This document shows positions 42,265 to 51,797 of a DNA stretch of 64,000 nucleotides, piece by piece. Position 1 is the first letter of the stretch; each line of letters starts with the position of its first letter. The DNA is from Pedobacter cryoconitis (GTDB lineage Bacteria; Bacteroidota; Bacteroidia; Sphingobacteriales; Sphingobacteriaceae). Below the pieces are notes generated by a model that saw only the letters and a program-made list of their open reading frames with translations, searched no databases and had not been told where the DNA came from. The translations under genes were made by a program, and so were the position numbers. Location of the stretch: NCBI RefSeq assembly GCF_003259615.1, contig NZ_QLLR01000013.1, positions 62,001-126,000 on the forward strand, in the 5' to 3' direction.

Positions 42265-42992
42265 GTTTGGATTTAGATAGTTACCTTTGTAGCTCAACCA
42301 ACCCCGAGCAGCAAATGTTTAATATCGGATTAGCAGAAGATGATGTAAAAATAGCCAGCCTGGTTAAAACCGGACTGGAAGAACATAATTATAATGTCAC
42401 TACTATCCCTGATGGCATAATGGCCCTTTATACCTTTCAGGAAGAGCAATTCGATCTGTTGATCCTTGACGTAATGATGCCCGGTATGAACGGCATTGAA
42501 GTTTGCCGTCAGATCAGACAAACCAATAAAGAAGTTCCCATCCTGATGCTAACCGCATTAGGTTCCATTGATGATAAAGTACTGGGGCTCAATTCCGGTG
42601 CTGACGATTACCTGGTCAAACCTTTCCATTTCAAAGAATTGCTGGCCCGCATTGAGGCTATGCTCAGAAGACAGCAAACCGTACAAAGTCAGCTCAAACA
42701 CACCCTTAGTTTTGAAGATATTCTTATGGATACCTATTCCAAGACTGTTCAGCGTGCAGGTAAGGACATTACACTTACTGCGAAAGAATTTACGCTGCTT
42801 GAGCTCTTCCTTAAAAATCCAAACCGTCTTTTATCCAGACAATACATTGCGGAAAATGCCTGGGATATTAGTTTTGATACCGGCACTAATGTGATAGATG
42901 TTTATGTAAACTTCCTGCGCAATAAGATCGAAAAGGGATTTGACAAGAAAATAATTCATACGAAAATTGGTATGGGTTATATCATGAAGTAA
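42261..42992 (+). CDS. OmpR-family response regulator (metal-efflux type)
   Basis: 243 aa from the ATG overlapping the tatA stop; the start matching homologues is [10 protein letters not shown] at 42315 (225 aa), and the upstream codons may only couple translation. The receiver has D-D in AEDD, the phospho-Asp in [13 protein letters not shown] and K in DDYLVKPF. The C-terminal winged helix shows [20 protein letters not shown] and [18 protein letters not shown]. It pairs with the kinase 8 bp downstream. The likely targets are its own operon and the efflux operon, both with the 11-bp TTTAA repeats. Confidence 0.93.
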   Translation: MSLDLDSYLCSSTNPEQQMFNIGLAEDDVKIASLVKTGLEEHNYNVTTIPDGIMALYTFQEEQFDLLILDVMMPGMNGIEVCRQIRQTNKEVPILMLTALGSIDDKVLGLNSGADDYLVKPFHFKELLARIEAMLRRQQTVQSQLKHTLSFEDILMDTYSKTVQRAGKDITLTAKEFTLLELFLKNPNRLLSRQYIAENAWDISFDTGTNVIDVYVNFLRNKIEKGFDKKIIHTKIGMGYIMK

Positions 42993-43000
42993 ACAATTCC

Positions 43001-44365
43001 ATGAAGATCAAAGACCGCCTGGCTTTATATTTTACGCTGATCAGTACAATTACACTCCTATGTGTACTATCCGTGACCTACTTCACCTTCAAAAAAGTAA
43101 TGGAGTCAGAGTTTTTTGACCGCCTGACCGACAGGACTATGGTCACGGCCAAACTTTACCTTGAAGCAGATGAAATTTCAGATGAAGCTTTGAATAAAGT
43201 AAGAACACAGTATCTGGAAAAACTGAACGGAGAAGTCATCCGCATTTACAATGAGCGAAACAGTGCCGCTTTTATTGGTGATGACCAGCAATTCTGGAGC
43301 AGTCAGACTATTGATAAAGTTAGAGAAATGGGAAAAGTCCGTTTCAAAGAAGGAGAAAGACAGGTAGTCGGAATTTTCTATAAAGATAACCAGGGAGATT
43401 TTGTGATCCTCGCCTCTGCGATTGATCAAGGTACAACGCTAAGAATCCATAAGTTATTAAAAGTGATGATTGGCGTATTTATCATCATCTTTCTTGGTCT
43501 GCTGCTTTCTGGCAGATGGATCGCTAAAAGAATATTATCTCCGCTTGATGTATTCATCGGCCAGGTCAAATTAATCAAGTCAAACAACCTCCATTTCAGA
43601 GTAGAAGAAGGAACCAATAAAGACGAGATCACTTTACTGGCACAGAATTTCAATAACCTGATGGAGCATTTGGAACACTCTTTTATTTTACAAAAGACAT
43701 TTGTTGCCAACGCCTCTCATGAACTGCGGACACCCGTTACCCGGATGATTATCGGAGCTGAAATTGCGCTTTCCAAAGATCGCCAGAAACAAGATTATGA
43801 AAAAGCACTTCACTCGGTTCTGGAAGATGCAGAAAAACTGGAAAATATCATCACTGCGCTTTTTAATCTCGCACAGGCCGATCTCGAATATAGTTCTTCA
43901 CTCGCTGAGCAAATCCGTATGGATGAGCTGATCTGGCAATTGCAAGCAGAATGGAACAAGCATAAAGGCCCAAACAAGCTGCTGGTAGAAATGACAAACC
44001 TGCCGATGACTGATGATGCACCGCTAATCATTACTGCAAACCCTACCTTGCTGCAAATTGCACTGGACAATATTATCAGCAATGCTTTTAAATTCTCAGA
44101 TGACCAGCAAGTTAGCTGCAACCTGGATATTTCACCCGCAGGAATGACAGTAACGATAAGTGATCATGGCGTAGGCATACCCGAAGCTAAATTGGAGGAA
44201 ATCTTTAAACCCTTTTACAGTTCCTCACACAAATCAGAACATGCAGGCAATGGCATGGGCTTATATATGGCGCATAAAATCATCACGCTGTTTAATGGAA
44301 AAATCACAGTAACGTCATCTAATGGTATTGGTACTACTTTCCGTATTGAATTTCATTCATTTTAA
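43001..44365 (+). CDS. Sensor histidine kinase of the efflux two-component system
   Basis: 454 aa. TM1 (residues 8-28), a periplasmic sensor of about 120 residues, TM2 (VMIGVFIIIFLGLLLSGRWI), HAMP linker, HisKA with His in ANASHELRTPVTRMI, and HATPase with NIISNAFKFS, DHGVGIPEA and GNGMGLYMAH. It is organised like CusS/CzcS-type metal sensors. The last codons contain the first TTTAA unit of the next operator, so the downstream efflux promoter overlaps its 3' end. Confidence 0.92.
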   Translation: MKIKDRLALYFTLISTITLLCVLSVTYFTFKKVMESEFFDRLTDRTMVTAKLYLEADEISDEALNKVRTQYLEKLNGEVIRIYNERNSAAFIGDDQQFWSSQTIDKVREMGKVRFKEGERQVVGIFYKDNQGDFVILASAIDQGTTLRIHKLLKVMIGVFIIIFLGLLLSGRWIAKRILSPLDVFIGQVKLIKSNNLHFRVEEGTNKDEITLLAQNFNNLMEHLEHSFILQKTFVANASHELRTPVTRMIIGAEIALSKDRQKQDYEKALHSVLEDAEKLENIITALFNLAQADLEYSSSLAEQIRMDELIWQLQAEWNKHKGPNKLLVEMTNLPMTDDAPLIITANPTLLQIALDNIISNAFKFSDDQQVSCNLDISPAGMTVTISDHGVGIPEAKLEEIFKPFYSSSHKSEHAGNGMGLYMAHKIITLFNGKITVTSSNGIGTTFRIEFHSF

Positions 44366-44417
44366 TCAGTTTTTAATATCCCTTTAATTCACCTTTAATT
44401 TCTCGAAATTAGATTTG
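44361..44417 (+). promoter_or_regulatory. Four-fold TTTAA operator and -7 box upstream of the efflux operon
   Basis: TTTAA at 44361, 44372, 44383 and 44394 (11-bp period), then TAGATTTG (44410-44417), matching TAnnTTTG. The distance from last repeat to -7 box (16 bp start to start) is identical to the tatA promoter. The first repeat includes the stop codon of the kinase gene. The flanking bases differ, so the match is not a recent copy of the whole region. Confidence 0.85.
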
Positions 44418-44434
44418 TTTAAAATATTAAGCAA

Positions 44435-45724
44435 ATGACCTCTAACTTCCTGAAATATCAACTGTTAATCTTCGGCTTCGCTCTGCTAGGCTTCTCCGAA
44501 AACGCAGCAGCTCAGGCAACTGACACGCTCAAAATCAGTCTGCCCGAAGCAGAAAAGCTATTTATACAAAACAATTATCAATTAATTGCCCAAAACTATC
44601 AGACAGATCAGGCAAGGGCAGAAATCATTACCGCCAAATTATTTGATAATCCAGAATTAAATGTAGAAACCCAATTATACAATTCCAAGACCAAGAGATT
44701 CTTTGAAACTTCGAAAACAGACGGCGAGTATCAAGCTTCAATTTCTCAATTGATTAAACTTGCCGGAAAAAGAAATAAAAACATTCAGCTTGCTAAGTCA
44801 GGTGTAAAATTAGCAGAATACCAATATTTCGATCTGATGCGCACTTTAAGATTTAATTTGCGCTCTAACTTCTATAAAACTTATTACGCACAGCAATCTG
44901 CAAAGCTTTATCAACAACAGATCGGCTCTTTGCAAAAACTGCTTTCCGCTTCAGAACAGCAATTGAAAATGGGAAATATCGCGATGAAGGATATTATCAG
45001 GATCAAATCGCTGGTTTATAGTTTGCAAACAGAATACAATAACCTGGAAAACAGTATTGAGGATATGGAAACAGACCTTAAACTGATGACTAACCTTAAA
45101 CCAGATGCGAATTTAATGTTGGTGATGGACCCTTCAGAAGAACAAGCTTATCAATTAGATAAAGCAGTTTACACCAATCTGCTGGATTCAGCACGTACCA
45201 ACCGTGCAGATTTGAAAATGACGCAAACCGGAATTGAATATGCTCAAAAAGCCCTCAGCGTACAAAAAGCGAACGCAGTACCTGACGTGCAGTTTTCTTT
45301 AACCTATGATTTGCAGGGAAGTTATCCAAATAATTACACCGGATTAGGCATGCACATCCCACTTCCTTTATTTAACAGAAACCAGGGAGAGATCAAAAAA
45401 GCGAAAATTGCGATTAATGCCGGACAAAACCAATTGAACCAGCAGGAATCTGCCTTACAAAACGAAGTCTTTAATAGCTATAAATCAGCCTTAAGAACGG
45501 AGAGTTTATACAAAGGTTTCGATAAAAACTTTAGCAGTGATTTTGATAAGCTGATCACAGAAGTGATTAAGAACTTCAAAAGCAGAAACCTGAGCCTGCT
45601 GGAATTTATGGACTTCTATGACTCCTATAAAGAAAGCACCCTGCAAATGAACGACCTGAAATATCAGCGAATGAATGCCAAGGAAGAAATCAATTATGTA
45701 ACTGGTACTACAATTTTCAAATAA
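44435..45724 (+). CDS. TolC-family outer membrane efflux protein
   Basis: 429 aa. Signal peptide (LLIFGFALLGFSENAAAQ). The body is made of long alpha-helical hairpins in two OEP repeats (ISLPEAEKLFIQNNYQLIAQ, SISQLIKLAGKRNKNIQLAKSG, LSVQKANAVPDVQFSLTYD, IPLPLFNRNQGEIKKAKIA), typical of CzcC/CusC-type channels. It is the first gene of the efflux operon, 18 bp after the -7 box. It forms the trans-envelope complex with the next two gene products. Confidence 0.93.
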   Translation: MTSNFLKYQLLIFGFALLGFSENAAAQATDTLKISLPEAEKLFIQNNYQLIAQNYQTDQARAEIITAKLFDNPELNVETQLYNSKTKRFFETSKTDGEYQASISQLIKLAGKRNKNIQLAKSGVKLAEYQYFDLMRTLRFNLRSNFYKTYYAQQSAKLYQQQIGSLQKLLSASEQQLKMGNIAMKDIIRIKSLVYSLQTEYNNLENSIEDMETDLKLMTNLKPDANLMLVMDPSEEQAYQLDKAVYTNLLDSARTNRADLKMTQTGIEYAQKALSVQKANAVPDVQFSLTYDLQGSYPNNYTGLGMHIPLPLFNRNQGEIKKAKIAINAGQNQLNQQESALQNEVFNSYKSALRTESLYKGFDKNFSSDFDKLITEVIKNFKSRNLSLLEFMDFYDSYKESTLQMNDLKYQRMNAKEEINYVTGTTIFK

Positions 45725-45731
45725 TACACAC

Positions 45732-46835
45732 ATGCAAACCCAAATCAAACAATTCAGCAGGCTGACCATTGGCGTAATAGCCGCTTTGTTATTTTTACAA
45801 AGCTGTACAGAACACGTTAAAGAACCACCTAAAGATGAAAAATTTGCTGTTACTGATTCCCTGATCAACAGATTACTGATTGATACAGTTAGAAATCCAA
45901 ACAGTGAAACCGACATTAGCTTCTCTGCCAAGATAGCTCCAAATGATGAAACCACAGCGAAAATATTCCCGATGGTGAGTGGAAATGTACGTTCAGTGCC
46001 AGTTAAACTCGGTGACCGGGTGAGCAAGGGACAAGTATTAGCCACCATGGGAAGTGCCGAAATGGCCGGATTTGATAAAGAAGCGATCAGTTCTTCTGCC
46101 GAACTGAGAAATGCAGCAAGAAGCATGAAACTTGCTGAAGATCTCTATAAAAGCGGCTTATCATCTGCCAGAGATCTGGAAGAAGCTAAAAATAATTACC
46201 TCGTTAAACAAGCAGAAGAAAAACGCAGTAAAGCAGTGCTGAACCTGAACGGTGGAAGCACTAATGGAACTTATACTTTGAAATCACCAATTTCAGGTTT
46301 CGTCATTGAGAAAAATGTAAACAGCAATATGCAGCTCAGACCAGACAATAGCCAGAGTTTATTTACCGTAGCTGATTTATCGACCGTATGGGGTTTGATC
46401 AATATCTATGAATCTGATATTTCCAGTGTTAAACAAGGCGATAACGTAAAAATCTCTATTCTCTCCTACCCTGATAAAGTTTTCACAGGAAAGATTGATA
46501 AGATTTACAATATCCTTGATGAAGACAGTAAAGTGATGCACGCGAGGGTAAGTATTCCGAATCCAGGTTACTTATTAAAGCCAGGAATGATGGCTACGGT
46601 ACAAATCGCTTCAAAATCTGATGTCAACCTGCCTTCTATCAATGCAAACAACATCATTTTCGACGAGAATAAAAATTACGTCCTAGTACTGGATAAAGTA
46701 AAAAAAGTACGCATACAAGAAGTAGAAATAGGGAGAAAATCGGGCGATAAGGCCTATATCAGCAAAGGGCTGCAACCAGGTGACCGTATTGTCGCCTCCA
46801 AGCAGGTATTCCTTTACGAAAGCCTTAAAGACTAA
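45732..46835 (+). CDS. RND efflux periplasmic adaptor (MFP, CzcB-type)
   Basis: 367 aa lipoprotein (ALLFLQSC lipobox). Motifs: lipoyl/barrel-sandwich halves (GNVRSVPVKLGDRVSKGQVLATM, LKSPISGFVIEKNVN), coiled-coil hairpin between them, and the beta-barrel NVKISILSYPDKVFTGKIDKI. It starts 7 bp after the tolC-type gene and joins the outer membrane channel to the inner membrane pump. No His-rich or Met-rich metal-binding N-terminus of CusB type is evident. Confidence 0.93.
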   Translation: MQTQIKQFSRLTIGVIAALLFLQSCTEHVKEPPKDEKFAVTDSLINRLLIDTVRNPNSETDISFSAKIAPNDETTAKIFPMVSGNVRSVPVKLGDRVSKGQVLATMGSAEMAGFDKEAISSSAELRNAARSMKLAEDLYKSGLSSARDLEEAKNNYLVKQAEEKRSKAVLNLNGGSTNGTYTLKSPISGFVIEKNVNSNMQLRPDNSQSLFTVADLSTVWGLINIYESDISSVKQGDNVKISILSYPDKVFTGKIDKIYNILDEDSKVMHARVSIPNPGYLLKPGMMATVQIASKSDVNLPSINANNIIFDENKNYVLVLDKVKKVRIQEVEIGRKSGDKAYISKGLQPGDRIVASKQVFLYESLKD

Positions 46836-46865
46836 TTTTCTTACACCAGATAAAAATTCACTATA

Positions 46866-49800
46866 ATGAATAAATTCATTAAGACGATCATAGGTTTTTC
46901 CCTAAAAAACAAGATCTTCATATTCTTTGCTACCCTGGTGATGATCCTGGCTGGTTACCTGAGCTTTAAGCACACGACCATCGAGGCCTTTCCGGACGTA
47001 ACCAATACGAATATTACGATCATTACCCAATGGCCTGGACGTAGTGCCGAAGAGGTAGAAAAGTTTGTAACCAGACCGCTTGAAATAGCGATGAACCCAA
47101 CCGAAAAAAGAACCAGTATCCGTTCTTCTTCACTATTTGGGTTATCCATTGTAAAAATAACCTTTGAAGATGATGTAGATTATGCGTTTGCCAGGGTCCA
47201 GGTTAACAATCACATTGCCGAAGCAGATATTCCTGCAGGAGTAAATCCTGAAGTTGAACCTCCCTACGGGCCAACAGGTGAAATTTTCCGTTATACTTTA
47301 AAAAGCGATAAGAAGTCAATCCGGGAATTAAAAACATTGCAGGACTGGGTAGTTCAAAGAGAATTGCTTTCTGTACCTGGCATTGCCGATGTAGTGAGCT
47401 TTGGTGGAGAGGTTAAAACCTACCAGATCACAGTTGACCCGCAGAAATCTATACAATACGGTGTAACTGCCTCTGAACTTTTTGATGCGGTATCCAAAAG
47501 TAATATCAACGTAGGCGGTGATGTAATCAATCAGGGCGGTCAAGCTTACGTAGTTCGCGGAATTGGCGTACTGAATAACATTGATGAAATCAATAACGTG
47601 ATTGTAGACAATGTAAACGGAACACCAGTTTATGTAAAAACTATTGCAGACGTTACAGAGAGTGCTCTACCAAGATTAGGTCAAGTAGGCCGGGATAACG
47701 ACCCTGATGTTGTTGAAGGGATCGTAGTGATGCGTAAAGGCGAAAACCCAAGCGAGGTCCTGACCAGATTAAAAGAGAAGATTAAAGATATTAATGATAA
47801 TATTCTGCCACAGGATGTGAAGATCAGCACTTTCTATGACAGAGAAAACCTGGTTAACTTTGCAATCCATACAGTAATGCACAACATGATGGAGGGGATT
47901 ATCTTCGTTACCGTTATTGTGTTCTTATTTATGGCAGACTGGCGGACTACGCTGATCGTGTCTATTATCATTCCCCTGGCTTTACTGTTCGCCTTTATTT
48001 GTTTAAAATTAAAGGGAATGTCTGCCAACTTACTGTCGATGGGGGCGATTGACTTCGGTATTATTATAGACGGGGCCGTGGTGATGGTCGAGGGGATTTT
48101 CGTTGCCCTGGATCACCGTGCGCAAGCTTCCGGAATGAAAAAATTCAATGGCCTGAGTAAATTGGGGATCATTAAAAGAGCATGTTTAGAGAATGGTAAA
48201 GGTATATTCTTTGCCAAGCTAATTATCATTACAGGGTTACTACCTATTTTTACCTTTGAGAAAGTTGAGGGGAAAATGTTCTCTCCATTGGCATGGACGT
48301 TAAGTTTTGCCTTACTGGGTGCATTGATCCTCACTTTTACTCTGGTACCCGCACTGGCAAGTGTCCTGTTGAATAAAAATGTAAAAGAGAAAAACAACTT
48401 CTTCCTGCGTGCCATTACCAACGGAACAATCAGGTTTTACAATACTTGTTTCAAAGCAAGGAAACTCGTATTCGGCATATCAGTGGTTATCCTGGTTTTA
48501 GGTTTATTCAGTTTTAAATTCCTGGGAACAGAGTTTTTACCATCACTCGATGAAGGTTCTATTTACGTCCGTGCAAGTGCGCCGCTGAGTATATCCTTAG
48601 ATGAAACTAAAAAACTATCTAATGAGATCCGTAAGATCTTCCTTCACTTTGATGAGGTCAAACAAGTCGTATCTCAAACCGGAAGACCTAATGATGGTAC
48701 AGACGCGACAGGATTTTACAATATGGAATTCCTGGTAGATATTTATCCGAAGGATGAATGGAAGCGCAAAGAGAGTAAAGAACAGCTCATTGAACGCATG
48801 CAGGAGCGGTTAAAAGGTTATCCTGGGATTAGTCTTAACTTCTCTCAGCCGATCTCTGACAACGTAGAAGAAGCGGTATCTGGTGTAAAAGGATCAATTG
48901 TAGTGAAGATGTTTGGAAATGACTTTCATTTCATTGAGAAACAAGAAGAGAAAATCGAAAATATCCTGAAAACCGTGAAAGGAATTGAAGATTTAGGGAT
49001 CTTAAGGAACTTAGGACAGCCTGAATTGCAGATCAACCTTGATCAGACTAAAATGGCACTTTATGGGGTAAGAACTGAAGATGCGAACGCAGTTATTGAA
49101 ATGGCGATTGGCGGTAAAGCAGCGACCCAGATTTATGAGGGAGAACGTAAGTTTGACCTGAGGATCAGGTATCCGGATTCCTTCAGACAAAATGAGGAAT
49201 CTATTGGTAACCTGAGAATACAAAGTCTTTCGGGTGCAAAAGTACCGTTGAGTGAAATTTCCACGATTAAAAAAGTAACCGGCCCAAGTATTATATACCG
49301 TGATAAACACCAGCGGTATGGTGCGATTAAATTCTCGATCAGAGGAAGAGATATGGGAAGTACTATTGCAGAAGCGCAGGCAAAAGTAAACGCAGCAATC
49401 AAATTGCCTAAAGAATATAAATTACAATGGGCAGGAGATTTTGAAAATCAGCAGCGTGCTACTGCAAGATTGTCCCAGGCAGTTCCAATCAGTTTATTGC
49501 TGATCTTCTTTATCCTGTTTATTTTATTCGGGAATATCAAAGATTCATTGCTGGTTCTGAACAATGTTCCTTTTGCCATGGTTGGAGGGGTTTTAGCCCT
49601 GCTGGCATCCGGTGTCAACTTTAATATTTCGGCAGGTATTGGTTTTATAGCCTTATTCGGAATCTGTGTACAGAACGGGGTAATTCTACTGACCAAATTC
49701 AAGTCGAATATTGCAGAGCTGAAGTACCACCCTACCTGGTCATTCCCAGATGCTTTGAAGGATGGTATTGCGACCAGGCTGCGTCCGGTAATTATGACCG

Positions 49801-50015
49801 CTATGATGGCTGCAATTGGCCTTATGCCTGCTGCATTATCAACAGGGATTGGTTCTGAAGCTTCAAAACCTTTAGCGATTGTAGTAATCGGAGGTTTAAT
49901 CACGAATACCTTATTTAGTTTGTTTGTATACCCGATTGTATTTTATTGGGCTTACCATAAAAAAGCCAGACACCTGACAGAAACCAGGGATACGGCGGGA
50001 GTAGCGCATCATTAA
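46866..50015 (+). CDS. CzcA/HME-type RND heavy-metal efflux pump
   Basis: 1049 aa with 12 helices and two large periplasmic loops. TM4 has DFGIIIDGAVVMVE, the signature of divalent-cation HME pumps (Zn, Co, Cd, Ni), unlike the Cu/Ag type, which has AIGAMVDAAIVMIE-like sequence. Other motifs: TNTNITIITQWPGRSAEEVE near the N-terminus, GTEFLPSLDEGSIYVRA and IALFGICVQNGVILLTKF. Proton-driven export of a divalent metal is the expected reaction. Last gene of the operon, followed by a strong terminator. Confidence 0.94.
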   Translation: MNKFIKTIIGFSLKNKIFIFFATLVMILAGYLSFKHTTIEAFPDVTNTNITIITQWPGRSAEEVEKFVTRPLEIAMNPTEKRTSIRSSSLFGLSIVKITFEDDVDYAFARVQVNNHIAEADIPAGVNPEVEPPYGPTGEIFRYTLKSDKKSIRELKTLQDWVVQRELLSVPGIADVVSFGGEVKTYQITVDPQKSIQYGVTASELFDAVSKSNINVGGDVINQGGQAYVVRGIGVLNNIDEINNVIVDNVNGTPVYVKTIADVTESALPRLGQVGRDNDPDVVEGIVVMRKGENPSEVLTRLKEKIKDINDNILPQDVKISTFYDRENLVNFAIHTVMHNMMEGIIFVTVIVFLFMADWRTTLIVSIIIPLALLFAFICLKLKGMSANLLSMGAIDFGIIIDGAVVMVEGIFVALDHRAQASGMKKFNGLSKLGIIKRACLENGKGIFFAKLIIITGLLPIFTFEKVEGKMFSPLAWTLSFALLGALILTFTLVPALASVLLNKNVKEKNNFFLRAITNGTIRFYNTCFKARKLVFGISVVILVLGLFSFKFLGTEFLPSLDEGSIYVRASAPLSISLDETKKLSNEIRKIFLHFDEVKQVVSQTGRPNDGTDATGFYNMEFLVDIYPKDEWKRKESKEQLIERMQERLKGYPGISLNFSQPISDNVEEAVSGVKGSIVVKMFGNDFHFIEKQEEKIENILKTVKGIEDLGILRNLGQPELQINLDQTKMALYGVRTEDANAVIEMAIGGKAATQIYEGERKFDLRIRYPDSFRQNEESIGNLRIQSLSGAKVPLSEISTIKKVTGPSIIYRDKHQRYGAIKFSIRGRDMGSTIAEAQAKVNAAIKLPKEYKLQWAGDFENQQRATARLSQAVPISLLLIFFILFILFGNIKDSLLVLNNVPFAMVGGVLALLASGVNFNISAGIGFIALFGICVQNGVILLTKFKSNIAELKYHPTWSFPDALKDGIATRLRPVIMTAMMAAIGLMPAALSTGIGSEASKPLAIVVIGGLITNTLFSLFVYPIVFYWAYHKKARHLTETRDTAGVAHH

Positions 50016-50116
50016 GGATGCGCAATCCTAAAAACTTTTTTTCAGTTGGTTAGGGTTGTGTTTGCATTGAGCCAAAGGATTGGCAGATTTTTGAAGCTCA
50101 ATTGTGCAAACACTTT

Positions 50117-50148
50117 AAAGGGGTACCGCGAAAGCGGCTACCCCTTTT
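50117..50148 (+). terminator. Rho-independent terminator after the efflux operon
   Basis: Stem AAAGGGGTACCGC (50117-50129) with GCGG-C-TACCCCTTT (50134-50146), one bulged base, GAAA tetraloop, followed by TTTTTAATTTTT. Confidence 0.9.
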
Positions 50149-50220
50149 TAATTTTTATCTATCTTTTGTGAAACAGTCCCGCTGTTGAGGTGTTAAGTAA
50201 ATTGAATAAGCAATTAAACT

Positions 50221-50466
50221 ATGGCAGATTTAGAATTACACAATCCGGAATTTGAAATTACAGTAGAGCTGAATGGGGCAAATCAAACCATTCAGGTACA
50301 GCCAGATGAAACGAGCGATGGCGTTGAATATTTTATCTGTAAATCCAAGGGTGAGCAACTCACTCAAATCAGACGTGATGAAGATGGTAAATGGGAGCAG
50401 CTCTGGGGCGACCTGAGTCAGGAAGATATAGACAGCATTGGACATAAAATTGAAAATAAATCATAA
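50221..50466 (+). CDS. Small acidic protein, unknown
   Basis: 81 aa with no signal peptide, acidic (many Asp and Glu), with a repeated beta-hairpin look (ITVELNGANQTIQVQP, EYFICKSKGEQLTQIRRD). Family not recognised. It is followed after 2 bp by the SRPBCC gene, so the two are co-translated. Confidence 0.65.
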   Translation: MADLELHNPEFEITVELNGANQTIQVQPDETSDGVEYFICKSKGEQLTQIRRDEDGKWEQLWGDLSQEDIDSIGHKIENKS

Positions 50467-50468
50467 TT

Positions 50469-51155
50469 ATGGAAGCGCCAAAGACACATCTTAAATTACG
50501 TTCAGGTAAGTTCTCTATTGAAAAACATGAATATTCTAATGTAGGTTTAACAGAACGATTTGTTTCTGTATTTGCGGGAGCTGTTTTATTAAGCAGAAGC
50601 CTGAGTAATCCATTCAGGCCTGGATTTTTATACGGCGCATACCTTACCTACAGAGGTTTTACCGGGCACTGCCTGTTTTACGAGCAATTAGGCATTGATG
50701 CGAGGCGGCCACAAGCCATTAACGTGCGTGGTGAATTTGTGATCGACAGGCCTGCTGCTGAAGTGTATAGCTACTGGAGAAATCTGAAAAACCTCCCAGG
50801 AAGTTTAAATTACCTGATGGATGTGAAGATGATCGATGAACATTTATCTCTTTGGAAGAGTAAGGTGCTCGGAAATTTAATCCCGGTAGACTGGAAGGCA
50901 GAAATTGTAAAAGATGAACCCGGACATTTGATTGGCTGGAAATCCACTGCCGACTCTATCCTGCGTCATGTTGGAAAAGTAGAATTTGAGGAAACTGCGG
51001 ATGGATTGGGCACTGTCCTTAAGATTATTATTTCTTATCATCCGCCTGCAGGAGGCCTTGGAATAGGTGTTGCCAGGTTATTAAATCCTTATTTAGAGCA
51101 TTTGCTGACTAAGGAAATCAAAACCTTTAAACACCAGGTAGAATTACCTGTATAA
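50469..51155 (+). CDS. DUF2892 plus SRPBCC (polyketide cyclase-like) membrane protein
   Basis: 228 aa. Residues 25-75 resemble the DUF2892/YgaP-type two-helix segment (NVGLTERFVSVFAGAVLL, FLYGAYLTYRGFTGHCLFYEQLGI). Residues 80-225 form a START-like SRPBCC domain (VRGEFVIDRPAAEVYSYWRNLKNLP, RHVGKVEFEE). This is the COG5637-type architecture; ligand unknown. It ends at a perfect 13-bp hairpin that includes its stop region. Confidence 0.85.
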   Translation: MEAPKTHLKLRSGKFSIEKHEYSNVGLTERFVSVFAGAVLLSRSLSNPFRPGFLYGAYLTYRGFTGHCLFYEQLGIDARRPQAINVRGEFVIDRPAAEVYSYWRNLKNLPGSLNYLMDVKMIDEHLSLWKSKVLGNLIPVDWKAEIVKDEPGHLIGWKSTADSILRHVGKVEFEETADGLGTVLKIIISYHPPAGGLGIGVARLLNPYLEHLLTKEIKTFKHQVELPV

Positions 51156-51172
51156 ATATTATACAGGTAATT
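51142..51172. terminator. Bidirectional terminator between convergent genes
   Basis: AATTACCTGTATA (51142-51154) and TATACAGGTAATT (51160-51172) pair perfectly over 13 bp, loop AATAT, with TTATA on the plus side. It overlaps the end of the SRPBCC gene and lies 10 bp from the DUF5362 stop. Confidence 0.8.
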
Positions 51173-51182
51173 TTATAAATGA

Positions 51183-51665
51183 TTAAGCTGGCGCTTGTCC
51201 TCCTGTAGTGACAAATAGAACGATCATCAGTATATAAAGTGCGATGATTACAATAGTTAGTATCCCCCAGAACTTAAAAAATGATTTCAACTTGCTGATC
51301 GCTTCACCTAAACTTGGCTGATCGGCAAATAAAACAGCTTTAGTGGCCGAAGTAGAAAATTTATAGAGCAAAAAGCTCGGGTAGAACTGCAATAATGCAA
51401 ACAATAAATAAATTATTGTCCATACCGTAGATCCTAATTTCAACATTGGATTACCTGGCATGGTGGTGCTTAAAGTAGATAACATTGCGCCTACACTAAA
51501 AGCAGACATCACAAACATTGCCGTAAGTACAAACCCTACAATTGATAGAAACCTGGTCCATTTCGCTGCATCATAGATATAGCTGCGTATATCTTCCGTA
51601 ATCCATAATGCATCAACCTCCGCATCCTCCTGCAATTCTGGTTTTATTTCTTCAAAGTTGTCCAT
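51183..51665 (-). CDS. DUF5362-like membrane protein
   Basis: 160 aa with an acidic N-terminal tail (about 25 residues) and four helices, in the order TM1 about 38-60, TM2 about 85-105, and TM3/4 after a TKAVLFADQPSLGEAISKLKSFFKFWGIL segment that is the recognisable mark of the family. Function unknown. Convergent with the SRPBCC gene and divergent from ychF. Confidence 0.7.
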   Translation of the reverse strand: MDNFEEIKPELQEDAEVDALWITEDIRSYIYDAAKWTRFLSIVGFVLTAMFVMSAFSVGAMLSTLSTTMPGNPMLKLGSTVWTIIYLLFALLQFYPSFLLYKFSTSATKAVLFADQPSLGEAISKLKSFFKFWGILTIVIIALYILMIVLFVTTGGQAPA

Positions 51666-51764
51666 GATCTTATATTGTATTGAAAAATCTATTTTAATTT
51701 TTTAAACATAAAGAATATTTGGGTGTACCACAAGTTTATTGCAGGATGGATTTAAAAAAATTGA

Positions 51765-51772
51765 TACCTTTG
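51765..51772 (+). promoter_or_regulatory. -7 element of ychF
   Basis: TACCTTTG matches the Bacteroidota TAnnTTTG element, 25 bp upstream of the ychF start; an upstream TTG lies near 51739. Confidence 0.6.
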
Positions 51773-51797
51773 CGCCAAATCAAGAAAAAAATCATTC

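Noticed and set aside
45506..46126. 206-codon minus-strand frame over tolC/adaptor genes
   Set aside because: Antisense to two secure genes of the efflux operon; hydrophobic character comes from reversed helical codons.
46866..50015. Copper/silver (CusA) specificity of the RND pump
   Set aside because: TM4 carries DFGIIIDGAVVMVE, the divalent-cation type, and the adaptor lacks Met-rich metal sites.
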